Source: Carposina sasakii
Lineage: Eukaryota > Arthropoda > Insecta > Lepidoptera > Carposinidae
DNA: 64,000 nt
Direction: 5' to 3'
Assembly: GCA_014607495.2 (NCBI GenBank)
Contig: CP053152.1
Coordinates: 5,828,001 to 5,892,000, forward strand
The notes below the pieces were generated by a model. The model was not told the origin of the DNA. It made no database searches and saw nothing but the letters and a program-made list of their open reading frames with translations. The stretch's first letter is position 1. Each line of letters begins with the position of its first letter. Positions 26,601-32,862 of this stretch are shown here, piece after piece. The position numbers and the translations under genes are program-made.

Positions 26601-29600
26601 AACGCCTTGTTTACTTCGCCAGGCCATGTGTGGTTATGACTCATTCGTAGATTAGAAACATATTACCATCACGAAAAATTGTAATACTTGTATACAATAT
26701 CTAGTGAAATGATGTTGTATTTTTTTTACATTAAGGCGGTGTGATCAGACAAAAGAGGCATTTTAGAATCGATTTTTTAAATACTTGTCCGATTACCACA
26801 GCTCTAATTTTTTTATATGTTATTATTTAAATCTTTATCAAGTTTGTGGCCAACGTGGAAACTCAATTACTTAAAAAATTCTCGATAGAATTTCGATTTG
26901 AAAATTACCTTTTTTACGTTTTTATAAGCGAAATATCTTGAAAACTATTGTGAATATCAACACGAAACTTGCATAGTTGTATAGCGCTTTATCAGATCTA
27001 GTTTATGGCCAAAGTACATTTTTGGTAAATTTTGTAGATAATTAACAATGAATAAAAAACACATCTACAACTACGCTGTGTTCTAATCCTTGCACTGGCC
27101 AGTCTCGCTCGGAACATTCAGTACCGCCGTGACCACTGTCAACGCCGGTTCTGTGCTTGTTTTTTCGCGCGCAAATACATAATATAAAATACTATATTTA
27201 TTTAGTAAGTAGACTTGGGAAATCGTAGTGTAACAAAAGTTAAAAAAAGAGAGACCTTACGTAAAAAAGACTTACGTAGAAAACATTAAGTACCTACCTA
27301 CATAGATACTTTATAGTATGTTTTAGATTGTACTAGCGCCCGCCCACGGCTTTACCCGCGTGAGAGTGCATTACTCCCGTGCGAAGCCGAGGCGGGTCCC
27401 TAGTTACATTATTATAAACCTTCCTTGTGAATCACTCTATCTATTAAAAAAACCGCATCAAAAAAATCCGTTCCCTAGTTTGAAAGATCTAAGCATACAT
27501 AGGGACAGACATCAGAAAGCGACTTTGTTTTATAATATGTAGTGATTTCGTATTTAAAAATGATATTCATAAGTAGGTAATTATGTTACGTGTCTATTTT
27601 ACCATTTCTATGACCTAGTATAATTTTATATATCTACTTAGTTTTTTTAGATCCACAAAATCCCGGGGAAAAATCCGGGATTTTTCCGAACATTTTGTAC
27701 AAAAGTTTACGTGTGTTAGTATAGTCCTCTTTATGACATTAAACTGCAAATAACTTAGTATCAATAGCAAATATAACAAGTAGCAGTATATACAGGGTGT
27801 AACAAATAGGGTATGGTAAGCGAAATACTATAAAAACAACCCACTGTAGATAACATATCCCGAAATTTTTTGACTAGTAATCGCATGTTTATTTTTCAAG
27901 ATTGTATGTTCATAATATTCCTGAGTGGGTTAGGTGTTCTCCATACTATCTGGACAAATAAATATGTGATTTTTTAGTCTAAAATTTTGGTGATAGGTTC
28001 TTTATAGTGGGTTATATTTATAGCTTTTCGGTTAACATACTCCTTTTGTTACACCCTGTATATACACCACTTTGGGGGATAATGGGCGTGACTATTATGT
28101 ATATATGTATATGATTTCAAATTGTTTCGAACATAAATCCCTAAGTTGCCCGCTAATCCCTAGCTGTCCCGCGACTTCGTCCGCGTGAAATTGTGACTTT
28201 CGGCAGCATTAAAATTTTTTTTTGGCTAATTATTTTGCAAGTAAAACACATGTACATTAAAATAAGTTATTAAGCTTATTTAAGTACATTTTTATATGCA
28301 ACGTTTTAGTACGATTTTTAAAAGGGCATATTGTCCTGCTTGATAATCATTTTGAAGTTGTACTCGCATATTTGTAGTGAGACAAAACTTTTAAAAATGA
28401 CGTAATTTCCATACAAACTTTCATCCCCTATTTCAACCCCTTACATTCCTTTTTTGCATATGGCGCGCAGTGCTTGGCAAGTTTCTTACTTAATTCTCTG
28501 TATTGTTCTGTTCTATATTTTTATTTTCTGAGCCTAAGCTTTTTTCCGACGTCATCACACAAAATTTTTCACCCCCTATTTTAGCCCCTTTAGGGTATTC
28601 TTTTACAAACTTTGAATGTCGTATTTATTTATATCTAATGAAAAGCCTAAAAAATAAGTTTTAAGCTTCTAGCTTAAAAAATGACGTAATTTCCATACAA
28701 ACTTTCATCCACTATTTCAACCCCTTACATCTCTTTTTTGCATTAAAAAGTAGCCTATGTCCTTTCTCAGGCTCTAGAATATCTCTGTACCGAATTTCAT
28801 TTAAATCGGTTCAGTAGTTTAGGCGTGATTGCGTAACACACAGACAGACAGACAGAGTTACTTTCGCATTTATAATCCGATGAAAGAATTTGAAGATCAT
28901 ACTTTAATACCACTTCGGAGTAGAAGAGTTATAAATAATAATGTGTTTTATCCAGCAACTGCAACCTATAACCGATCATAGCCATTTGTTTAGGAGATAT
29001 TTTTAATTGCACATCAAATAAATAATCGCCCATCAATTTAATCTCATCTTTTATATACTTTATTACATACATACATACATATAATCACGCCTTTATCCCT
29101 TACGGGGTAGGCAGAGTACCAAGGGCCGATAGAACCACATGGTGCCACTTCTGACCAACTTTGAGGGTATAGTTTTGAGATATACAAGTTCGGTTAGTAG
29201 TGACAGATGGTCAGCCCATCTCCTACAAAACATCAAGACCCTCTTGTTCCTCTACTGACTTGTACAGTATGCCCTTTATATACTTTATTACAGCAATTAA
29301 ATTATTTTAGTACAAATAAACTCAATGTTTTACAAAACAACTACAGCAGATAATTCGAAAATACATAATATCAGCCCAACATAAACTGTTTTCCTCGAAT
29401 GCAAGACAAATTAATACCTTTTGGTACAAAAATACTACAATCTCATCATAAATACTGACTGCACAGCAAATTAACCTTAGCGCACAACTAGCATAAGACG
29501 AATGACGTTTTGTCGGTGTAACAGTTCCCTTTTCATACAATGATAAAAATAATAAGTTAGGTTAGGTTAGAGTATGACAAACAACGCACGAGCCGAGCGA

Positions 29601-31784
29601 GCGGAACGAGCGTGCTGCGGCAGCTGCCGGCGAAGTTTCAGAATCGAATTGATGAAACGATATTTTAGTGTTGTTCTCACTCATTATGTTATGTTTTGTT
29701 TATTTAATTCGGCCTTAGAAAATGGCTTAAAAACAAAAATTTTACCAATAGACGATTTAAAAAAAAACCAGTTACGCTCAAAAAGTTCAAAAACCTGATC
29801 AACCCTAATAGAGAGTCACAAGTGATCCAAAAAACAGCTATGTATCACACAATAACCAATAAGCCCATTTAACTAGTCGATATCGCCCGATACAATTGGC
29901 GCGGAAAACAAACATTAGGTACGGATAATCAAAATAAAAATGCATTTCCTGCGAGTTATAATATTGTCGTGTAACTCAACCCTGTAGTACTTGTTCAGCA
30001 TTCCAGTATTTGTCTGGCTGTCACCTACACCCTGTAAATTTTTAAATTATATTTACAATTTACGCAGTAAGCAACCCAGTTACAAAATAGATTATACAGG
30101 AAAGAAATTAAAATCCCGGCAATTAATCCCGAAATTAACCAGAATACGGATGGCGACAGAATAAGGACGTCCGCGGCAGATTGCGCTGGTTGCGGGGGGC
30201 GCCCCGCAGTTATGTCTACCTCAACCCCCTCAAATACCTAAAATCCGTCTATTGTAGCGCCTTAAATAACAATTTTACCTTTTTCGCCTTCCGTGAGCAG
30301 GTGCACGAAGAAAAACACAGGCCCATATCGAAACTATAGTTTAGTGATAATCTAAATTCTTTTCGTGCGGACGACATGTCACCAAATGAATTTACTTGAC
30401 CCCGGCTGAAATTATACTGAAACTTGTTGTGACAAGATCTTTTCCCACCACTGCACGTCTACGCTTGCCTCCCGCGAAAAACTTTTTTAAAATAACTTTT
30501 TAAATCAGGCAAAGGAGGCGAAGGAATTTCGGTCACATAACGCACCGATGCTATTACATAGAAATAAAATTAAAAAAATAATTTCGAACACTAACATTCA
30601 GCCTATTATAAGCGGTGAATTATTTGAATTTAGAATTGAGAAAAAAAAACTGAGATTACTGAGGTGATTATATTCACATTATATTATACAAATAGAAATT
30701 ATTATACCTATTATTAACAATATATTATTATCTATTTCTAGGTACACACATAGTACACGGATGGAAAACAAGGTCAAATTTTGACGCATTTCATTTCATT
30801 TTACGAGTTACCTAGGTAGTTCTAGCCGAAGGAAAACCTATCTAATTCCTCTATGGTTGTAATGACGGTAAGCTATGTTTATATTTAGTTATATTCTTAT
30901 TCTTTAGTGTACACATACAATTATACAGTATGATTTTTGGTCGTCAACGTTCCCGAAAACTATGGAATCTCCTCATTATCTCGATCATTTTTCTCCATGG
31001 AAGCACACCTGGGAAGTGTCTGGTTTCCAAAATATTAAGGTCCAAAGTTGAGTAAATACACTGCTTTTTTCTGCATAAATGCACATTGACGCGTGTAGCA
31101 AGATTTTTTCACGAGAAATAATATAATTAATACCTGTCTATGAAAAAACTAACATAAACACTGGACACTATAATGTTCGCCCGATGAAGTAATAAAAAAA
31201 AATATGTAAAAAAAATACATCGTTTCCCAGCATTTTTTTTTTGGCATAAACTTACTTTATTTTATGTAGAGGAGATACCAAATCCCTGCATGTACCTATA
31301 GAGTACCTACGTTAAGGGTGGCAACGAAAAATACAGACAGAAATTATAAAAGAAAATGTAAAAAGGCGATTTCGTCCAGCAAACCATTTGGGAAAGTGAT
31401 AATTAAATATAAAAGGTAGATATGTATATCTAATTCACTATCGACCCGCCCGGCTTTGCACGAGTGCAATGCTGATACCTATAAACCTTCCTCTTGAATC
31501 ACCTTATCTATTTTAAATAATCGCACCGAAATCTGTTGCATAGTTTAAAAGATACCTACGTAGAAAAAAAATCTACTTACTCTGAACATGTCAGGGGAGG
31601 CGGTGCCCGCAGACGAACCACTAGCGCCATCTGCCTGCGCCGCCCTAGGCTGCTGCTGACTGGTGGCGCACTCCGCCGTGAGGGTCTCCCGGTCGTCGGC
31701 CACGTCACGCACGCGGTCGTCAGGGTCGAGGATGCCGCCCGAACTGGCGCGCAGGGCTCGTACGCCTACCCATGTTTCTGGACC
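8492..31784 (-). CDS. baz: Bazooka / Par-3 polarity scaffold, 19 exons, 5' end incomplete
   Basis: This is the spliced coding region of Par-3, the membrane-associated scaffold that binds aPKC, Par-6 and phosphoinositides and sets apical and cortical polarity. Exons (5' to 3'): 31784-31581, 25921-25766, 24614-24451, 24319-24197, 23946-23864, 23603-23413, 23042-22875, 22545-22297, 21478-21300, 20920-20769, 20375-19859, 18969-18806, 18110-17979, 17599-17491, 17414-17262, 16739-16631, 15249-15182, 14729-14643, 8618-8492. All introns are GT..AG, all phases agree, and the total is 3,135 nt, giving 1,044 residues plus stop. Numbering from the first visible residue, the domains are: CR1 second half (1-45), RRGSEPTL site (about 103), PDZ2 (about 268-352), PDZ3 (about 450-555), SRDAVGRRS block (about 745), KSSSLESLQT block (about 798), basic patch KKSIFKSFQGMFKIGKSSKK (about 851-870), charged helix (975-1002) and Tyr-rich tail. 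PDZ1 and the first half of CR1 are not found. Drosophila Baz is about 1,460 residues. Confidence 0.93.
8911..9174. mobile_element. Palindromic MITE family A, copy 1
   Basis: It runs from TACAGGATGTAACAGAAAGG to CCTTTCTGTTACACCCTGTA, and the two halves are nearly complementary over their whole length, so it would fold into one long hairpin. Other copies are at 13347 and 27791. The outer TA may be the target duplication, as in Tc1/mariner-type MITEs; that assignment is inference. Confidence 0.85.
9882..10155 (+). mobile_element. MITE/relic family B, copy 1 (truncated)
   Basis: Starts TACAGGATGATTTTTGGTCG and shares TTTCTCCATGGAA, CTGGTTTCCAAAATATTA and TCTGCATAAATGCACATTG with copies at 19294 (inverted) and 30924. 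The far terminus is missing here. Confidence 0.75.
10766..11185 (-). other. Unrecognised 139-codon ORF, probably a retroposon relic
   Basis: The longest frame outside the recognised genes in this part. It contains a Pro/Ser/Leu-rich C-terminal half and no domain I recognise. The region 10930-11010 is built from degenerate repeats of AATCC/AATTCCGAA, which inflates the frame. It lies within the last baz intron on the same strand, and no splice signals tie it to the gene. I do not assign a function. Confidence 0.25.
12382..13025. mobile_element. MITE family B, copy 4, interrupted
   Basis: The left end TACAGGATGTAAAAAG (12382) and right end TTTTTACATCCTGTA (13025) are inverted. Both arms continue with motifs such as GATCATTTTCTTCTATGGAA and CCCTGGGAAACAA. 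The element is split by a separate retroposon at 12666-12900. Confidence 0.8.
12666..12900 (-). mobile_element. Complete 235-bp retroposon nested in a MITE
   Basis: It is bracketed by a perfect 13-bp direct repeat AACTTTGGACCTT (12653-12665 and 12901-12913), a target-site duplication. On the minus strand it ends in a GATGATGATGATGA tail, as expected for target-primed insertion. It contains ACCCCATGTCTGCCCGTGGG and GTGACTATGGGCAAATAC, shared with copies at 7817 and 16835. It has no coding frame of note, so it is SINE-like. Confidence 0.85.
13347..13591. mobile_element. Palindromic MITE family A, copy 2
   Basis: Termini TACAGGGTGTAACAAATAGG and TTTCTGTTACACCCTGTA. About 20 bp of the right arm, including GGGCTATTTACATAGC, is deleted relative to copy 1. 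Confidence 0.85.
13592..14429. other. Intron sequence, nothing recognised
   Basis: Part of the last baz intron. Short ORFs at 13766-13960, 13983-14201 and 14096-14302 have no supported product. Confidence 0.4.
14430..14635 (+). mobile_element. LINE 3'-UTR relic
   Basis: Contains AAACCTTCCTCTTGAATCAC, AAAACCGCATCAAAATC and AAGATCTAAGCATACAT, shared with 27340-27545 and partly with 31441-31560. This is a common lepidopteran LINE 3' region. It ends a few bases before the baz exon at 14643. Confidence 0.65.
14643..14729 (-). CDS. baz: baz exon, charged coiled-coil-like segment
   Basis: It encodes TRREKLSEVQIKQMKKQ and VDVQRAKAEEE, a Lys/Glu-rich amphipathic helix likely to form a short coiled coil. 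The acceptor is GTTTGCCAG and the donor AAAG|GTATTT. Incoming phase 2 matches the previous exon, completing Asn. Confidence 0.85.
15182..15249 (-). CDS. baz: baz exon, HYVNYEEIQ block
   Basis: It encodes AIDSAWGPAGHYVNYEEIQ, matching the HYANYEDL block of Drosophila Baz. The donor is AA|GTAAGT and the acceptor GATCCAG. Confidence 0.9.
15703..15945 (+). mobile_element. Retroposon family C, copy 1
   Basis: Contains TTTATCCCTTACGGGGTAGG, AGTTCGGTTAGTAGTGACAG and CTGACTTGTACAGTATGCCC. Copies lie at 25430 (truncated) and 29061. The ACATACATA-type start and the GGGGTAGGCAGAG block are typical of lepidopteran retroposons. Confidence 0.75.
15946..16630. other. Intron, nothing recognised
   Basis: Intron of baz between 15249 and 16631. 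No repeat with another copy in the window was recognised. Confidence 0.4.
16631..16739 (-). CDS. baz: baz exon, Arg/Ser/Pro-rich linker
   Basis: It encodes SDVSHLRQSSTDRKSDRRA then APPYRSPPVRTAPQTQ. It has low complexity and is probably disordered. One base completes an AG|A arginine codon and the exon ends in phase 0, which is exactly what the next exon needs. Confidence 0.85.
16835..17090 (+). mobile_element. GATGAT-type retroposon relic inside a baz intron
   Basis: It shares CACCATGTCTGCCCGTG, GACAATATAGTCC, TGCGGTTACCGATCCGCCTG and GGTGACTATGGGCA with the complete copy at 12666-12900. It is diverged, with a duplicated TCACTATGGGCA segment. Confidence 0.65.
17262..17414 (-). CDS. baz: baz exon, basic patch end and acidic/basic helix
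   Basis: It begins with IGKSSKKPEPEVYGR, continuing the basic patch, and then has REAIERNKRIEERQERHEE, a charged helix. Incoming phase is 2 (AA|A lysine) and outgoing is 2 with a strong donor CTAG|GTAAGT. Confidence 0.9.
17491..17599 (-). CDS. baz: baz exon, KHWLTDD and membrane-binding-like patch
   Basis: It encodes LKHWLTDDNTDPIVRGS and KKSIFKSFQGMFK, aligning with KTWLLEDGD and the KKPSILRGIGHMFRFGK segment of Drosophila Baz. In the fly, that basic-hydrophobic stretch has been described as the phosphoinositide-binding, membrane-targeting part of the C-terminus. Confidence 0.9.
17979..18110 (-). CDS. baz: baz exon, aPKC-site block
   Basis: It encodes VGPSLGMRKSSSLESLQT, nearly identical to the fly block that holds the Ser980 aPKC phosphorylation site. 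The acceptor TTTTCCAG is clear. The 3' boundary is less sure: the donor used (CCAC|GTTTGT) is weak but is the one I found that gives phase 1 and keeps the whole frame closed. The peptide after SLQT (ATVWQAKRNP...) does not look like the fly sequence. Confidence 0.75.
18489..18645. repeat. Hairpin with ~40-bp arms in a baz intron
   Basis: AATTTGGTGAGAGCGAGATG then TCTCACTGTTAAACGTCAAA (18489-18528) is repeated inverted at 18605-18645, with a loop of about 77 bp. It looks like a small foldback insertion. No other copy was found in the window. Confidence 0.75.
18806..18969 (-). CDS. baz: baz exon, SRDAVGRRSMSEK block
   Basis: It encodes GFSRDAVGRRSMSEKRHAAM and DAKQTGTYKKIKE, very close to the fly SRDALGRRSISEKHHAALDARETGTY. 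The exon is GC-rich compared with the introns. The donor T|GTGAGT gives phase 1, and the incoming single base completes arginine. Confidence 0.92.
19030..19179. mobile_element. Short MITE (TTACCTAATTTGC ends)
   Basis: The left end TTACCTAATTTGCAGTAG and right end CTATTGCAAATTAGGTAA are inverted. Internal AAGCAACGCGATAGCGAA and TTATCGCATTGCTTCGGC match the element at 3586. It lies in the baz intron 18970-19858. Confidence 0.75.
19294..19675 (-). mobile_element. MITE family B, copy 2 (near complete)
   Basis: It begins TACAGGATGTTTTTTTGTGG and ends GGTCGTCAA inverted, finishing CACCCTGTA. In reverse orientation it carries the motifs of the copies at 9882 and 30924. Internal low-complexity A/T runs lie near 19385-19420. 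Confidence 0.8.
19859..20375 (-). CDS. baz: baz exon, long Asn/Ser-rich linker
   Basis: The largest exon (517 nt). It encodes an Asn/Asp/Ser-rich, probably disordered linker with the conserved anchor WNPVIDRLTGLRNESYYIAT, equivalent to fly NPVLDRLTG and LRNESYYMAT. It ends with HHNVIIEEDYSTTR. Phases are 2 at both exon-codon boundaries. Confidence 0.93.
20769..20920 (-). CDS. baz: baz exon, PDZ3 second half
   Basis: It encodes LHKNDQLLSVNGVSLVGQSN and AEAMETLRRALL, the C-terminal beta strands and helix of PDZ3, nearly identical to fly Baz. It ends with ISLTIARRS and a phase-1 donor G|GTGAGA. Confidence 0.95.
20921..21299. other. Intron within PDZ3
   Basis: No recognised repeat or RNA gene. 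Confidence 0.5.
21300..21478 (-). CDS. baz: baz exon, PDZ3 first half
   Basis: It encodes LDVPVHDSEKAGLGISVKGK and DLGIFIKSVLHGGAASRDG, containing the GLGISV carboxylate-binding loop of PDZ3. The intron splits the RDGR codon in the same place as the incoming phase of the next exon. Confidence 0.95.
21546..21705. mobile_element. Foldback with CTAGACGACACGACCAC ends
   Basis: CACTAGACGACACGACCAC (21546) pairs with GTGGTCGTGTCCTTGTCG and TGTCGTCTAGTG (to about 21700). A third copy, TTAGACGACACGACCACG, is at 21623. It is a small non-coding foldback element in the baz intron. Confidence 0.7.
21897..22050 (+). mobile_element. tRNA-like SINE, copy 1
   Basis: Contains ACTCGGTAGCTCAGTTGGTT (A-box-like) and GAGTTCAAGTTTCACTCGGG (degenerate B box). 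It is preceded by AACGTTGCCAATATG and AGAGATGGTCAAATTCGTC, which are shared with the inverted copy near 63.9 kb. The non-tRNA leader, repetition and degenerate B box argue against a working tRNA gene. Confidence 0.7.
22297..22545 (-). CDS. baz: baz exon, PDZ2-PDZ3 linker
   Basis: 83 codons in phase 0 at both ends. It encodes a Ser/Asn-rich linker with RVDPQQSPTKYSEKAIGS and SSSKDDLINKDHSVEALQDA. It is probably disordered. As a symmetric phase-0 exon it could be skipped without breaking the frame. Confidence 0.88.
22875..23042 (-). CDS. baz: baz exon, PDZ2 second half
   Basis: It encodes GAAVTDGRLRAGDRLVSVNN then SGLTQQQVVSLLRNT and VDIVIERN, the C-terminal half of PDZ2. It has phase 0 at both ends. 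Confidence 0.95.
23413..23603 (-). CDS. baz: baz exon, PDZ2 first half
   Basis: It encodes VNVTLVKGEKGLGFTITTRD and NPTGGHCPIYIKNILPK. GLGF is the carboxylate-binding loop, and TTRDNP.GGHCPIYIKNILP matches fly Baz PDZ2 almost exactly. It is preceded by a 25-residue Ser-rich lead. Confidence 0.95.
23864..23946 (-). CDS. baz: baz small exon before PDZ2
   Basis: It encodes VEDMLRWVSGVSNGVHSQ and ERPLDLLPE. Splice sites TTAACAG and AAG|GTTAAT and phases fit both neighbours. It does not resemble PDZ1 or anything I can align confidently in fly Baz. Confidence 0.8.
24197..24319 (-). CDS. baz: baz exon, KSLPRD...REPLGQ block
   Basis: It encodes VWLDAAERVQSFGTKSLPRD and ARREPLGQDQPINNHQNH. KSLPR..R.EPLGQ matches the fly block that lies directly before PDZ1. 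Here the next exon leads to PDZ2 instead. Confidence 0.9.
24451..24614 (-). CDS. baz: baz exon, KRWSAA and RLSMQF blocks
   Basis: It encodes VTNETKRWSAAVVGRED and RQTNRLSMQFSGPG, both conserved in fly Baz (KRWSAAAP, GRLSMQFLGDG). Phase 0 in and phase 2 out. Confidence 0.92.
24859..24943. repeat. Short hairpin, ACGGGTCCCTTTT arms
   Basis: ACGGGTCCCTTTTCAGCTGG is inverted as GCTGGTTTTCAAAAGGGACC then CGT. The arms are about 27 bp and imperfect. Its origin is unclear. Confidence 0.6.
25430..25553 (+). mobile_element. Retroposon family C, copy 2 (truncated)
   Basis: It carries TAATCACGTCTTTATCCCTT through GATGTACAAGTTCGGTAATC, then stops matching the copies at 15703 and 29061. Confidence 0.7.
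25766..25921 (-). CDS. baz: baz exon, Par-1/14-3-3 site region
   Basis: It encodes a Gly-rich start, then CVEVGAADLEDGSSGLQVRR and GSEPTLHQD. LQVRRGSEPTL aligns with fly LMVRRSSDPNL, which holds the Par-1 phosphorylated, 14-3-3-binding serine (Ser151). It is GC-rich, 52 codons, in phase 0 at both ends. Confidence 0.92.
25922..27339. other. Intron sequence, AT-rich, nothing firm
   Basis: First part of the 5.6-kb baz intron 25922-31580. 26730-27075 is unusually AT-rich with long T runs. No supported gene. Confidence 0.45.
27340..27545 (+). mobile_element. LINE 3'-UTR relic
   Basis: Shares AACCTTCCTTGTGAATCACT, AAAACCGCATCAAAA and AAGATCTAAGCATACATA with 14430-14635 and ends in TTTATAATATGTAGTGAT. 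Confidence 0.65.
27791..28060. mobile_element. Palindromic MITE family A, copy 3
   Basis: Termini TACAGGGTGTAACAAATAGG and CTTTTGTTACACCCTGTA; it is palindromic along its length, with more mismatches than copy 1. Confidence 0.85.
28150..28880 (+). mobile_element. LINE 3' relic with internal duplication
   Basis: ATGACGTAATTTCCATACAA followed by ACTTTCATCC and CAACCCCTTACAT occurs at about 28395 and again at 28680. It ends with AAATCGGTTCAGTAGTTTAG, CACACAGACAGACAGACAGA and TTTATAAT, a typical insect LINE 3' end. Confidence 0.7.
29061..29275 (+). mobile_element. Retroposon family C, copy 3
   Basis: Starts ATTACATACATACATACATA, followed by TTTATCCCTTACGGGGTAGG and TTCGGTTAGTAGTGACAG, ending CTGACTTGTACAGTATGCCC. 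Confidence 0.75.
29276..30923. other. Intron sequence, nothing recognised
   Basis: AT-rich. A GC-richer stretch near 30150-30220 shows no frame that fits baz. Confidence 0.4.
30924..31336 (+). mobile_element. MITE family B, copy 3
   Basis: Begins TACAGTATGATTTTTGGTCG and contains TTTCTCCATGGAAGCACACC, CTGGTTTCCAAAATATTAAG and TTTTGGCATAAACTTACTTT. It ends near GGGTGGCAACGAAAAATACA, the counterpart of the other terminus seen at 19294. Confidence 0.75.
31441..31560 (+). mobile_element. LINE 3'-UTR relic abutting a baz exon
   Basis: Contains AAACCTTCCTCTTGAATCAC and CACCGAAATCTGTTGCATAG. It ends about 20 bp before the donor of the baz exon at 31581. Confidence 0.6.
31581..31784 (-). CDS. baz: baz exon, CR1 domain second half
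   Basis: It encodes GPETWVGVRALRASSGGILD then PDDRVRDVADDRETL, matching the second half of the N-terminal CR1 oligomerisation domain (fly SGILDPDDCVRDVADDRE). It goes on to DGASGSSAGTASPDMFR, which also matches fly. Phase 0 at both ends (TTTTCAG acceptor, AGA|GTAAGT donor). Confidence 0.93.
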
Positions 31785-32687
31785 CTGAAAATAAAGAAAT
31801 TATACAGGTTAATAATGAAATTAATTGATTTTCAGAGTGTTTAATCAATGTTTTACTTTTGAAGTCTTGACATCGGAGCTTGGGCTTCGCATTTTTTTCG
31901 AAAAGATTCTGTTGCTTAGCTATTTGATAAAAAAAAATAGAATTCAAGTTACGCTTCCAGGCCTACAAACAGGGGTGCCGATCTAGAAGCTAAGTAGGTA
32001 CCAATTTAATATAATTACTGTTTCCCTTTTTGATTAATTTGCGTAGAAACGGCCTGTAAATAAATATTTTGGTTTCCTCCTTACATTTTCCTACTCTTGT
32101 AAATGCTTTCTAATTAGTTAAGTGTGTATACGTAATGGGTAAGAATGCATCGCAGTTACAATAACGGTAGCAACTGTCATGATACACAAAATATCTATGC
32201 GATTGCATGTGATATGTAGCAATTACGAAAGCTACGAGAATGCCCATTGTTTGGTTATTAGCGAATTTAGTTTTTCGCTATTAGTAGAACAAGGAACGGA
32301 ACGTTCCCACGCTATGGTTGTCTGTCTCGAATCATTCAATAGAGTGAATGGTGTATGAGTTGTTTGTTTGTTCGCCTTTGTGCGCCTGTCCCCGAGATCA
32401 CGGTGAATGATGTTCGAACAACTGTTCTCTTCCAAGCAGATTTTATAAGAGATCATTTATCTTCACAAGAGTACCTATTCAAGACGCATTACTTCGCAAT
32501 TTTCGTCTACATACGTTTTTTATTCGGCTAAGTATATTTTGATTTTACACAGTTCAGTTAAAAGACGTTGACCCAAATTATAAAGCTCTAAATAATTGTC
32601 TAGCATTATATAGAAGTAGACGCCTAAGTCTGCTTGACTGCACATTGTGCTCTTAGATTGTGATGAAGTACTAATATAGAACCATAC
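31785..32687. other. Intron or upstream DNA, nothing recognised
   Basis: No repeat copy or coding region supported. Confidence 0.4.
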
Positions 32688-32792
32688 CCAGGTTACAGTT
32701 CGCCGTTCCCGTTCCTTCGAAGCAGCAAGCCTGGCTAGCCTCTTGAACCTTGGTGGAGGCACAGGCGTCATCACAACCGACCCTGGATCCAT
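32688..32792 (-). CDS. Candidate alternative first exon of baz (35 codons)
   Basis: An ATG with adenine at -3 opens a frame reading MDPGSVVMTPVPPPRFKRLA then RLAASKERERRTVTW, ending at TGG|GTATGG in phase 0, which would join the CR1 exon at 31784 in frame. The peptide is basic and Pro-rich. A second ATG 14 nt upstream opens a different frame. It does not contain the MKVTVCFG start of CR1. Alternatively it is a chance ORF. Confidence 0.4.
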
Positions 32793-32862
32793 TATTCCCA
32801 GCCATTCGAAAGTAACTAATAAACTTTGAATTTACACATAGCCACAGGTTTTCGCAGATCAC

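Noticed and set aside
29560..29575. Insect telomere repeats (GGTTAGGTTAG)
   Set aside because: Only two to three units; expected by chance in this composition.
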